Source of the DNA: SAR324 cluster bacterium
Lineage (GTDB): Bacteria > SAR324 > NAC60-12
Assembly (NCBI GenBank): GCA_022448485.1
Contig: JAKUUI010000005.1
Coordinates: 1-64,000 of the forward strand
Direction of reading: 5' to 3'
Length of the DNA: 64,000 nt
Shown here one piece after another: positions 18,701 through 26,475 of this stretch; the stretch's first letter is position 1; the number at the start of each line of letters is the position of its first letter. The notes under the pieces are model-generated. The model was not told the origin of the DNA. It did not search any database and saw only the letters and a list, made by a program, of their open reading frames with translations. Both the position numbers and the translations under genes were made by a program.

Positions 18701-20321
18701 ACTGTTCCACCGATTTTTGGGAAATTTGATTTGTACCTTTCAGTTCGTTTGCAATAGTCGGGAGTACCTCAATTACTTGATCGTAGAGCAGGTCAAAAAG
18801 GAGAATATTCTGAAAATTTTCCTGAAAACTCTGATTTATTTCTGTGGTTCTTAGTAGATCCAGTAAATTAGGATTTCTGGGTGGATGGTCATGCAGTGTG
18901 GATTTACCTAGTTGTTCATAAAGCTCAATCATGTTTCCTGAAGAACTATTCTTCCAATAATTGTAAAGATGAAGTAGTATCTCCAGAGTTAAATCGTCTA
19001 TCGCTTTTTTATAATTTTCCAACGGATCACCGATGAAAAAGGCCACAAAACGGCCGCGTTCTTTCACACTGTCTTCACGAGAACTGACAAATTGCTCATA
19101 ACGTTTGTTCAGTTTTTCATGAAAGCGAACCTCAAGAGGCGTTTTGTACCAGTGTTCAAATTTTTCCAGACGTTCATTCTTCAACCGTTCCTGTAATTCC
19201 CCTACTGGAGTCCTGCGAGAACTCAAGCGGGCATAACTGTCGATAGAACGACTGACAATGCGCTGACGTAATGTCAGGTAACGCATAAAACGAAAAACAT
19301 CACCAAAAATATTCAGAGTACCAGTTGGAGAACGATCTGTTACCCGGTTGCTTTCAATTAAAAGCTTTGAGGGATTGAGATAGTGGTTGATACTGTCACG
19401 ATAGTGGTTGAAGAAAAAATCATTTTCGTTTAAAAATTTACATGAATTTTTCTCAGTAGTTTCAACTGCACTGATAATCGCATCTTTTATATTTTTCACC
19501 TGATGCGGCTGATCATAGCTATAATCGATGATGCCGTCAAAATACCCTTGAGACTGTAGCTCATAAGCAGAAACCCCAATGTGTTTTGCTGACTCCTGCC
19601 ATGAAAGATCATATTTACGTGCAATGTTGCTTAAACCTTTTGGATGAATAGTGTTGAAGACACCTTCTCGAACTGAAAGCAGGATATTGGCCGTTGCCAG
19701 TGGAATTGCTCCTCCACTGTAACCACCGCCAAAAACGATTCCAATAACTGGTAATTGCAAATTCGCCATCTCGCTAATTAAAAAGGAAATGCTATGTGAT
19801 TGATTGTCCAAGTTTGCTTCTGTGTCTGCGGCAGCTCCTGGAGTGTCCATGAAAGTCACCAGCGGGGTACTGTGAGAAGCAAAGAAACGTACCTTTTCTG
19901 CGGCCTTGCGATGGTGAATTGGAGACCAAACTCCATTTTGCATTTTGTGATTTTGAGCAATAAAACCCAGCCTGCGCATTTGTCCCGAAATTGACAATTC
20001 AATTTCTGCAGTATAAAGTGGTCCTTCAGTTTCATCAGCTATCATTTTTCCTCCTAATTGCTGGATTACTTCAGGAGCACTTGGCCGGTTTTTTGATTCA
20101 GAGGGACTCACCACCCGTTGAATATAGGAATCCACGTCAACTTTCTTTAATTTCTGAACTTCCTTCTCAATTTCTTCTACAGGCAGCAACCCCTTCACTT
20201 CTGATTCATCAAAAAAAGCAGAATGTTTCTTTCCACGCAGAAGAGACAGATCGTGTGACATTACTTCTGCAGCATGGAATGCTGATTTGAATTTGCTCTT
20301 CTTATTCTTGTTTAAACCCAT
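15738..20321 (-). CDS. Single-chain multidomain acyl-CoA (acetyl-CoA) carboxylase
   Basis: A 1527-residue fusion of all parts of a biotin-dependent acyl-CoA carboxylase. Residues about 90-290 resemble the AccA carboxyltransferase half (MDTPGAAADTEANLDNQ, then GIVFGGGYSGGAIPLA). About 300-670 is a poorly characterised linker. About 690-930 resembles AccD without its zinc ribbon (SSAGMQTKEGGGSLFSM, CTGGAQASF). From about 946 to 1400 is biotin carboxylase with the ATP-grasp loop KAAHGGGGKGIEV near 1107 and MEMNTRLQVEHPV near 1237. The last about 85 residues are a biotinyl domain; Lys1475 in ESMKV is the attachment site. It makes malonyl-CoA or a related acyl product in the cytoplasm. Substrate (acetyl, propionyl or longer acyl-CoA) is not determinable. 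The order with carboxyltransferase first is unusual. Confidence 0.93.
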   Translation of the reverse strand: MGLNKNKKSKFKSAFHAAEVMSHDLSLLRGKKHSAFFDESEVKGLLPVEEIEKEVQKLKKVDVDSYIQRVVSPSESKNRPSAPEVIQQLGGKMIADETEGPLYTAEIELSISGQMRRLGFIAQNHKMQNGVWSPIHHRKAAEKVRFFASHSTPLVTFMDTPGAAADTEANLDNQSHSISFLISEMANLQLPVIGIVFGGGYSGGAIPLATANILLSVREGVFNTIHPKGLSNIARKYDLSWQESAKHIGVSAYELQSQGYFDGIIDYSYDQPHQVKNIKDAIISAVETTEKNSCKFLNENDFFFNHYRDSINHYLNPSKLLIESNRVTDRSPTGTLNIFGDVFRFMRYLTLRQRIVSRSIDSYARLSSRRTPVGELQERLKNERLEKFEHWYKTPLEVRFHEKLNKRYEQFVSSREDSVKERGRFVAFFIGDPLENYKKAIDDLTLEILLHLYNYWKNSSSGNMIELYEQLGKSTLHDHPPRNPNLLDLLRTTEINQSFQENFQNILLFDLLYDQVIEVLPTIANELKGTNQISQKSVEQLFEQTVEGAMQEFEKNSLQLDSNSVRSHFFKWLASFIDRKDCDEVLGTISEWKRVVFPRMSPPLFGVVRYYFSGLLPSLYAAQQGKGKFQGKITPRNIGIKDFWNRLDQSYKDLLINNLLREYKSTVITSSKVIGHYFKDFKELHADRITSNPVKFPGFRDAIELALENGVTPCGVVTGLATFTHEENGESVRGKKSKIKKQKTTYRVGLVVSNAEFQAGSFDMASCEKVCRLLDDCARLKLPMIFFISSAGMQTKEGGGSLFSMSIINERITRFVKDLDLPVLCFGFRDCTGGAQASFVTHLLARTYYFSGSQIPFAGQLVVESHLPAHSTLSNYLSTNPGTMDGLVKNPFDADIDEKLQEIDPKIPIAKHTVEEIISRVLSGEYQLSVGDEEHIYSTQENLHTGEIKRVLIHARGCTAVRLVRSAQDGGLEVVLVASDPDMESYPATLLREKDRLVCIGGNTPQESYLNGMSVIRIAEQEDVDAIHPGIGFLSESPHYARICREHGFNFIGPRVANMDRMGNKSNAIATARKLRIPVVPGSEGALMEPSHAMEVASEIGFPVLIKAAHGGGGKGIEVVSEVKRFQSTFSRMSQEALSAFGNGDLYLEKYIGSMRHLEAQIVRDMHGNSKFLGIRDCSVQRNYQKLIEETASGIPKKIREQVCSFAGKLIDEIDYIGAGTVEFIYDLEENKVYFMEMNTRLQVEHPVSEMVSGVDLVRQQFEVTQGNSIGELDYKLNGHAIELRIIAEKVELDDEGELRFVPDPGHVTEVFFPEKANVRVIQSVVSGSVVSPFYDSLIAQIICWGKSRKGAINSLLDYLKQVKIHGVSTNLALNRAILRDASFQKGGFSTLYLTDFFAQADTKKLLREAKKDSGTTKNSLDQKAIMLEGSEELKVLSPQMGGFYRATSQDDEPFVSEGQIIDVNQTLCLLESMKVFTELALADYKSSDGDSLYTDKVKYKVTRVIAEDHNTVNQGDLLFVMLPVDA

Positions 20322-20360
20322 ATAATTAATTTATTTTTTTTCATCAATATTGTTTACATT

Positions 20361-22268
20361 TTACTGAAGAATCAAAGGAGACAATGCTTTGTCAAGAGAC
20401 GGCAACGAAATTGGAAACAGGAGCTGCTCTTCCAGCGAGTGCAATTGTGCGGCAGTCAGTGGATCGTTTTTTTGATGAAATTTTCGTAAAATTTGGATCT
20501 TATTTTCAGTTTTATTCAAACGCTGATGAGCAACTGCCAATCGATCCAGAAACAATAGTTGCATTGGAGGATTACCTTCCAGACGCTGGCTTTGCTCTAA
20601 AGTTGTTTCCAACAACTCCTGCACTTCAGCCCAATCTTCAGTCATAACTAACGATGCACTAAATCCATCTACCAAAAAGAGATGACCGGGAAACTGCTCC
20701 AGCCCATTACGGAGTATTTTTTGGGCTTCCTTCTCTTCCCCTTTATATCGCAACAAATCTCCAACTAAACGATGTGCATAGCCCTGACTTTCCTTACGCT
20801 CCAGGTAGGGCAAACTTATACGTAACGCCTCTTCAAAATTTCCTACACGACTCAAAGTCAAGGCGTGCAAATAAATAACTTCCCAGTTTCCTGAAAGTAC
20901 TTCCATAAGAGGCGTTGTCACTTCCAGAACTGAACGGTACTTGCCCTGCTGATAAAGTACTCTTGCCAATGAAAAATGTATCGAGGGCGAATCGTGAACT
21001 AAAATTGCCTGCCTCAGCAATTTTTCCGCTTCCGCAGAATTACCTCGGCTTTTGTGCAAATCTGCCTGCAGCTGCAAAGCCTCTGTATTCAATGGATGCT
21101 TTTCCTGAATCCGCCTCAATTGCTTTTCCACAACAGCCAATTCTCCTTTCATCAGTTGTCGACGCAAAAAAAGAAGCTGATATGAAGGGTTGGCTGAGTC
21201 CAATTCCAGTGCTCGACCGATGGCCATGTCTCCTTGCAGATAATCACCTTGTCGAAACAAAATCGAGGAGCGTAAATAATGTGCTCTGGCCAGGCTTGGA
21301 TTGATCTCCAGGCCGCGTGTTAACCAGATAAGAGAATCGTCTAAAAATCCCCTGCGCAACAATTGTACAGCCAAACCCATGATTGCATCCACGTTTTTTG
21401 GCTGCTTCTCAAGAATTGCTTTAAAGTGCAGACGGGCTTCTTCCTCCTGTTCCTGATGCAAAAGCAAATATGCCTCAATCAGTTGATCTTCAGGAGAAAG
21501 TAAATTTTTTGTTCTTAATTGAATCAGCAAGGCTTGTGCTTCAGGCCATTGCTGCTGAGCGAATTGAATCCGGAGTAACTCGCGTCTGATCGGTAAATAA
21601 TCCGGAAACTGATTTGTCATTTCTTTTGCCAGTGTTTGGGCATAATAATAACTGCCCTGAAGAGAATATGTCTGAACCCTCATTAACAACGCTTCTTTAT
21701 TATGTGGCTCCAGTTTCAGCAAAGTTTCAAGTGTCCGCAACGATCCTTCGAATTCCCTTTGGCGTAAATAAATTCGAGCCAAATGGTAGAGTGCTTCAAC
21801 ATAATGCCGATCTACTTGCAGTGCTTGCTCCAAGGATGAAATAGCTCGCCCATCATCGTCAATTTTCTCATAAGTTGCGGCTAATTTCAGATAAGCTGAA
21901 ACTCGTTCTGGAGAAATTCTAACTGCTGTCGCCAACTCTGTAATGGCATCACCATAACGTTCAAGTGCGAAAGCCAAGCTTCCCAGAAGTTCATAATAGC
22001 CAGCATTTAACGGATCATAACGCGTGGCTCGTCTTGCATGCTGTTCTGCGGAATCGTATTTTTTTATAAAGTAATAAGATCTGGCCAAATTGAAATGTGC
22101 TACTGGATTTTCCTCATCGCTATCAACAATCTTCTTCTGTTCATCAATGTAACCCAGCACATTATCTTGAGTGAGCAAAAATTGCTGAATATTCTTTCCG
22201 TTTTCAGAACATCCGGAAAAAAGAAAAAAGCTAAACAGAATTAATAATAAGGAATTAATCAGTCTCAC
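20361..22268 (-). CDS. TPR-repeat lipoprotein
   Basis: A 635-residue lipoprotein: signal peptide with lipobox FSGC (Cys20), then continuous tetratricopeptide repeats across nearly the whole chain (for example ARSYYFIKKYDSAEQHARRA, YLKLAATYEKIDDDGRAISS, YRSVLEV). It resembles the long TPR proteins linked to exopolysaccharide or envelope assembly and is likely a periplasmic or membrane-anchored scaffold. It begins three bases after the upstream lipoprotein gene ends, and the carboxylase starts 39 bases after its stop. All are in one operon, but nothing in the sequence explains why an acyl-CoA carboxylase and this protein belong together. Confidence 0.88.
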   Translation of the reverse strand: MRLINSLLLILFSFFLFSGCSENGKNIQQFLLTQDNVLGYIDEQKKIVDSDEENPVAHFNLARSYYFIKKYDSAEQHARRATRYDPLNAGYYELLGSLAFALERYGDAITELATAVRISPERVSAYLKLAATYEKIDDDGRAISSLEQALQVDRHYVEALYHLARIYLRQREFEGSLRTLETLLKLEPHNKEALLMRVQTYSLQGSYYYAQTLAKEMTNQFPDYLPIRRELLRIQFAQQQWPEAQALLIQLRTKNLLSPEDQLIEAYLLLHQEQEEEARLHFKAILEKQPKNVDAIMGLAVQLLRRGFLDDSLIWLTRGLEINPSLARAHYLRSSILFRQGDYLQGDMAIGRALELDSANPSYQLLFLRRQLMKGELAVVEKQLRRIQEKHPLNTEALQLQADLHKSRGNSAEAEKLLRQAILVHDSPSIHFSLARVLYQQGKYRSVLEVTTPLMEVLSGNWEVIYLHALTLSRVGNFEEALRISLPYLERKESQGYAHRLVGDLLRYKGEEKEAQKILRNGLEQFPGHLFLVDGFSASLVMTEDWAEVQELLETTLEQSQRLEGNPPMQLLFLDRLAVAHQRLNKTENKIQILRKFHQKNDPLTAAQLHSLEEQLLFPISLPSLDKALSPLILQ

Positions 22269-22271
22269 AGG

Positions 22272-23600
22272 TCAATCAGAAAGAGGGTCAAATATTGGCG
22301 ACTGAAAGTTGACAGTCTCAGATGCTTCACTTTCATTTCCGAAACGATCAACCAGCCGCAATTTGTACAACCAAGTATCTCCGTTTTGACCACGCAAATC
22401 AATATAAAACGAGAGTTTGGCTGATGAAATAGCTGGGTGCATATCTGCCAAATGCGGGTAGTTGGCGAGGGGGATATCTACTTTAAGTCTGTCCAGGAAG
22501 TGGTTATTTTGGGTAGAATTGCGGTTAATTGGAGTTTCCGGCCAATCTTCTCCACTACGTGTACGGTAAAGATGAACCTGATAAAATTCCAGTTCCTCAA
22601 AATAGTCTCCCTTCCCTTGAAGACGTTTCAAACCTTCATCGAAAAGTAGAGGCCAAGACAGTCTCAAAACGAATGTTCTTGATTTTGTTTGCTGCTGTTT
22701 AACCGCTGGAACAATCTCTGAATTCTCAGATTTTTCTGTTTTCTGTTCCAGTAATTTTTCTGAATCATCATCAATGACAGTTGTTTTTTTCAATACAACT
22801 TTGCCAAAAGCAAATCGCATGATTTGATTTTCATCCTCAATTTGAACTAATTGCAAGCTGGGGACAGGCACTTTTGGAAATAGATTGCTTTGTCTAAATT
22901 TCACAGTTTGCACAGGCGACAGGATCTCATCCTCTGGCCCAAAGTGACTTACCTCATATTCGCGTAAATTTAAGTCATTTTTTGGAAGATCTAAATAATA
23001 ATACAAATGTTTCCCTTCCCGGATAAATGAGTTACTTGAAAATAATACCCGCAAAGGAGGTGTTACTTCAGTTTCACAATCCCGGCAATAAAGTGGTATT
23101 AGACGTTCCTGAATCAGAAAATAGTCTTGCAGATTCTGTTTTGTATCCAACTTACTGAAAGCATCAGTCTTTTCAGTTCCATTGTCATATTGATCATTGT
23201 ACCACTTACTCAATGCTTCACTCCTTTCTATTTTATTGTCATAATTGTCTTCATACCACTTGCTTAATAGATCAACTCCTGTTTTGGGAAGGCGTGCTTT
23301 CAGCATTTGATAATGTGTGTTTGCCTGACCAAAAATTTCACTCCTTTCGGATTCATTGTCATACGGATCTTCGTACCACTTACTAAATGCATAAGCCCTT
23401 TCAGTTTCATTGATTATCCAGGATAAACGGAGACGTTCACCAAGTTGCTGGACTTTCAAGTCAGTGAATGTTGATCTTGGTTTTGCTTCTGGAAGGTTAT
23501 GAGGGGCTGTCCGGAGTCCACAGGAAACCAGCCATCCGCAACAAAACAGGAAGAGTAAGAAAATAATTTTTCGAGAAATAATTGATATGCGGGAATTCAT
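22272..23600 (-). CDS. Lipoprotein with internal 18-residue repeats
   Basis: A 442-residue protein with a signal peptide and lipobox WLVSC followed by GLRTAPHNLPEAKP, similar in style to the CG-x-x-x-P lipoprotein starts of LptM-like proteins. The N-terminal part resembles a fibronectin-type sandwich (KVQQLGERLRLSWIIN...). It is interrupted by at least three copies of an 18-residue motif of the form SKWY(E/N)D-x-YDN-x-x-E(R/K)(S/T)(E/D)A(L/F). The remainder is beta-rich with no known family. It is followed within three bases by the TPR lipoprotein gene, which suggests the two lipoproteins act together. Function unknown. Confidence 0.75.
   Translation of the reverse strand: MNSRISIISRKIIFLLFLFCCGWLVSCGLRTAPHNLPEAKPRSTFTDLKVQQLGERLRLSWIINETERAYAFSKWYEDPYDNESERSEIFGQANTHYQMLKARLPKTGVDLLSKWYEDNYDNKIERSEALSKWYNDQYDNGTEKTDAFSKLDTKQNLQDYFLIQERLIPLYCRDCETEVTPPLRVLFSSNSFIREGKHLYYYLDLPKNDLNLREYEVSHFGPEDEILSPVQTVKFRQSNLFPKVPVPSLQLVQIEDENQIMRFAFGKVVLKKTTVIDDDSEKLLEQKTEKSENSEIVPAVKQQQTKSRTFVLRLSWPLLFDEGLKRLQGKGDYFEELEFYQVHLYRTRSGEDWPETPINRNSTQNNHFLDRLKVDIPLANYPHLADMHPAISSAKLSFYIDLRGQNGDTWLYKLRLVDRFGNESEASETVNFQSPIFDPLSD
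23150..23415 (-). repeat. In-frame 54-bp repeats inside the lipoprotein gene
   Basis: Three near copies of a unit encoding SKWY-(E/N)D-x-YDN-x-x-ERSEAL/F, plus a partial flanking unit (ETERAYAF). Two copies are directly adjacent; the third is separated by about 21 unrelated codons. The nucleotide sequences are also similar, so this is recent duplication or insertion of a small element that preserves the reading frame. Confidence 0.75.
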
Positions 23601-23603
23601 GGA

Positions 23604-24533
23604 TCAATAGCCATGTTCTAAATCAACTAAGTTCAACAGTTGACAGCCGGAAGTGGCCCGTCTGTAATTTTCAAGAATTTGTGGTGCAACCGAATCTGCG
23701 GGCGTAGCACTTGAATTGTGAGGCGTAATAAGAATTTTATTATGTTTCCGGAAAGGATGCTTTGAAGGTAAAGGTTCTGTCCTGAAAACATCAAGACAAG
23801 CTCCAGATAATTGACCGTCATCCAATAATGGAATCAGATCTTCGTCCACAAGAGTTTGTCCCCGTCCAGCATTAATCAAATACGCTCCGCGTTTGAGTTC
23901 TTTTAATGTGTCAGTATTTAACAAATTATGAGTTTCAGAAGTGTGCGGTAGTAAGTTGATGAGATAATCAGTTTCTTTTAACATGTCTGTCAATCCATCT
24001 TTTCCGGAAAAACAGGAAACTCCATCAACTTGTTTGAGTGTGCGGCTCCACCCGGCAACCTTGAAGCTCAGCTGTAGAAACACTTTAGCGGCCGCACGTC
24101 CCAAGAACCCCAAACCAAGGATACTAATGTTATTTCCGGGATGACGCGCAGTTGTTCCCCATTCGCTGAAGCCTGGGTTTTTCGCATATGCCAGCAACTG
24201 GCGCCTCTCGAGCAACACCACAGCCAGCAAATACTCACTCATCCACTCAGCCATTGTTTCATCTGCCAGACGTACTAGAGGTACACTTTCCGGAAGCTTC
24301 TTGTCTGATAACAAACCATCCGCTCCATGCCCGTAAGATGAAATTGCTTTTAAATTTGGGTAATTCAGCAAAATCCCTTCCGGGTGATTCCAAACTACAG
24401 CAAACTCCACTGCAGAGGGTATTTGCACATTCTCTGGACCAATTTCGATTTGCAACTCTGAGTCAAGTGACACCAGCGCAAAGCGTAAAGATTCGGGCTT
24501 CATTGTGTCAGGAATACAAATTAGCAAAGACAT
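23604..24533 (-). CDS. D-isomer-specific 2-hydroxyacid dehydrogenase (GhrA-like)
   Basis: A 309-residue NAD(P)-dependent dehydrogenase of the glyoxylate/hydroxypyruvate reductase type. The Rossmann motif is SILGLGFLGRAAAK. The catalytic triad is visible: Arg in NAGRGQTLV, Glu in FRTEPLP and His in TPHNS. The N-terminal half is short and weakly conserved, as in GhrA/phosphoglycerate-dehydrogenase-like proteins. It is the first gene of the five-gene minus-strand operon, ending three bases before the lipoprotein start. The substrate, a small 2-keto acid, is not determinable. Confidence 0.9.
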   Translation of the reverse strand: MSLLICIPDTMKPESLRFALVSLDSELQIEIGPENVQIPSAVEFAVVWNHPEGILLNYPNLKAISSYGHGADGLLSDKKLPESVPLVRLADETMAEWMSEYLLAVVLLERRQLLAYAKNPGFSEWGTTARHPGNNISILGLGFLGRAAAKVFLQLSFKVAGWSRTLKQVDGVSCFSGKDGLTDMLKETDYLINLLPHTSETHNLLNTDTLKELKRGAYLINAGRGQTLVDEDLIPLLDDGQLSGACLDVFRTEPLPSKHPFRKHNKILITPHNSSATPADSVAPQILENYRRATSGCQLLNLVDLEHGY

Positions 24534-24585
24534 TCAAAGTTCAAGGAGAATTAATGATTTAAGATGTTTCACAAACCTCTTTTTC

Positions 24586-25071
24586 TTAAACAAATACTGG
24601 GGCTATATCTCCCATGCTCACAATCATCTGATTCCGTTCATTGTTGAGTTCAATCATGTCTGTTACCCGACGTAACACTGCTTTTGCAGTCCCAGACGAG
24701 AAACCGAGCTTGCCGCATATTGAAGTCTGCATTTTAACTTTGGAAGTTTTTTTATCCTTCCGTCGGCAGCAATCACTATCCCCAGAAAAAAGAAAAAATG
24801 TTCTGCATACTCACGGTCATAAGTTAATCGCCCCAGTTCCAAGGCCTCACGATTCCTCAAAGCTGATATAAGTTCACTTCGAACCTCGTCGTTTTCAAAA
24901 ATCATTATCGCATCTTTGAAATATCTTTTTCCCCCCTATGGAAACTTGCTTATCTGCAATCAAAATATTTACAATTGCTCGAGCCCGCCAAGCTTTTCTA
25001 TCCCCACTGAAATTGTTAATAAATTCTGGAATTAAGCGATATTCTGCAATTGAATTAAGATTCTCTTCCAT
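24586..25071 (-). pseudogene. TerB-like protein gene split by two compensating frameshifts
   Basis: Two overlapping ORFs (24895-25080 and 24663-24905) plus a third open stretch align as one protein of about 161 residues starting MEENLNSIAEYRLIPEF. The frames join if one base is removed from the G6 run at 24931-24936 and one A added to the A7 run at 24747-24753. The corrected product reads SIGGKRYFKDAIMIFENDEV across the first site and GRIKKTSKVKMQTSICGKLGF across the second, ending DIAPVFV. The motif IVIAADGRI is typical of TerB-like helical domains. Start ATG 25071 has GAGG upstream. Both sites are homopolymers, so sequence error, phase variation and real decay are all possible. Confidence 0.72.
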
Positions 25072-25215
25072 TGCCCTCACTCTATGAATCAGAATAGTCC
25101 TTTGACATATAAATTCATTTCTGATTAAAAGGACACTATCCTACCAGGTAAACCAAAAAAGACCTGCAAATCTCCATCAATACCGTATCTCAGCATCGCA
25201 AATGGAGAGCATCTT

Positions 25216-25232
25216 GTCAAGAATGTCTTGAC
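25216..25232. promoter_or_regulatory. Inverted repeat upstream of the HTH protein gene
   Basis: GTCAAGA-ATG-TCTTGAC, a perfect 7-base inverted repeat with a 3-base centre, lies about 80 bases before the multi-HTH protein gene. It is a candidate operator, possibly for that protein itself. This is inferred from symmetry and position only. Confidence 0.35.
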
Positions 25233-25312
25233 CATGACGAAAAAAAGTAGCCTTTTAATTTGGAATAATTTGACAATAATATTTGACTATCAAATTTTCA
25301 TAAGTTGTTAGC

Positions 25313-25936
25313 ATGTCCACAAACTCTGACCAAGTCAAAAAAGAATTGCAGAACATTGAGATTGCCATCGAGTTGGATCGGGGTAAAAATATTGTTGAAG
25401 TAGCCGAAATGTTTGGGGTAAAAATACCGTTTGTGAAAGCCATTGCCGAAAAAACAGCGTCTTTAGATCTAAAGACAAAAACGGCAAAGATTAGACGGTT
25501 TTCTGAAGCAGAACGTGAGGTACTGGTTGGAAGAATAGAATCCGGTGAATCTTTGGAAGATATTGCGGCGGAAGCTGGTGTAACGGGAAGCACATTACGC
25601 CGTTGGTGTAAGCAGTGTGGGGTAAATGTTCCAAGAAGGCTTGAACAAATCAGTCTTGCAGAGCAAAAAGAAATAAGGGAGTTGCTGGAAGAACAAGACT
25701 TGCGGGAAATTGCTCGAGCTTACAACATTAGTCGTGACGCAACTGAAGAGCTCAGAGAACCTGCACATAGCCATCTCAATGCTGAATCTCTCAGTTATTT
25801 ATTTGAACTGCTTAGAGAACTGCCAAGTGCTTCATCAAAAAAACTTTGTGGAATTGCAAAAGGTGCAGGGCTGGATATTCCGGAATCTGCTGTGAGTTCT
25901 TACAGGAAAAGACTGCAATCACTGAAAATTATCTAA
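25313..25936 (+). CDS. Multi-helix-turn-helix DNA-binding protein
   Basis: A 207-residue soluble protein with several helix-turn-helix-like segments. These are NIVEVAEMFGVKIPFVKAI at about 25-45, SLEDIAAEAGVTGSTLRRWC at about 80-100, DLREIARAYNISRDATEEL at about 130-150, and a C-terminal LCGIAKGAGLDIPESAVSSY. The second closely resembles the HTH of transposase-8/Hin-type proteins, but there is no catalytic domain or insertion-sequence ends. I infer a DNA-binding regulator. The gene converges on the next one with a four-base 3' overlap. Confidence 0.65.
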   Translation: MSTNSDQVKKELQNIEIAIELDRGKNIVEVAEMFGVKIPFVKAIAEKTASLDLKTKTAKIRRFSEAEREVLVGRIESGESLEDIAAEAGVTGSTLRRWCKQCGVNVPRRLEQISLAEQKEIRELLEEQDLREIARAYNISRDATEELREPAHSHLNAESLSYLFELLRELPSASSKKLCGIAKGAGLDIPESAVSSYRKRLQSLKII

Positions 25937-26268
25937 TTGCCTAACTGGTTTTGCTTGGAATCCATACTCCTCAGGAGAGCAGCGATTTCGTTCAATTCTC
26001 GAATTTGCGGCAACTCAGTATTCCCTGTAACTGTGGACGAAATATTAATTGCATCCTGGATTGAACTCTCATACTGGTACCTTCCACTGTCAACTTCTTT
26101 CTCAGCTTTTCTGAGGTTCAAAGTTTCAGCATTATCCTTTGAGTCGGAAGTTCGTACGATCTTAATTACCGCTTCGCTGCGTAATCCTTTCAGCATGGTA
26201 ATTACGTCAGAGACGCCAATGCGCTTCTTCGTATCTACTTTAAGGCTAACTCTATTTTCAGCACCCAT
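25933..26268 (-). CDS. Hypothetical protein, 111 aa
   Basis: Starts MGAENRVSLKVDTKKRIGVSDVITML and is rich in charged helix; no signal peptide or transmembrane segment. A long plus-strand ORF (25937-26419) covers the same region, but its composition (many Ser, Ile, Phe) looks like an antisense shadow, so I favour this one. Its stop overlaps the 3' end of the HTH gene by four bases. No family recognised. Confidence 0.5.
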   Translation of the reverse strand: MGAENRVSLKVDTKKRIGVSDVITMLKGLRSEAVIKIVRTSDSKDNAETLNLRKAEKEVDSGRYQYESSIQDAINISSTVTGNTELPQIRELNEIAALLRSMDSKQNQLGN

Positions 26269-26475
26269 TTCTCAGTTTCTCAATTATTCAGCATTTAAAG
26301 GCCTCCTGTACCACAATTACTCGCAAAGTTCATACCACAATTCTAAAAAAACTTTTTTCTATTCCTTCTCCACACAAAAAGTTCTGTATTTTAAATGTAA
26401 GTCAAATCAGCTCTTATAATTCAGATCTTGTTTACAGAAAAACTTTAAACCCTATCCCCTTTCCAGTTGGTTAAT

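Noticed and set aside
25270-25306. Sigma-70 promoter before the multi-HTH gene
   Set aside because: A TTGACA is present but no -10 hexamer lies at a workable distance.
25937-26419. 160-residue plus-strand ORF
   Set aside because: It lies opposite a better-looking 111-residue gene, has shadow-like composition and no upstream ribosome-binding site.
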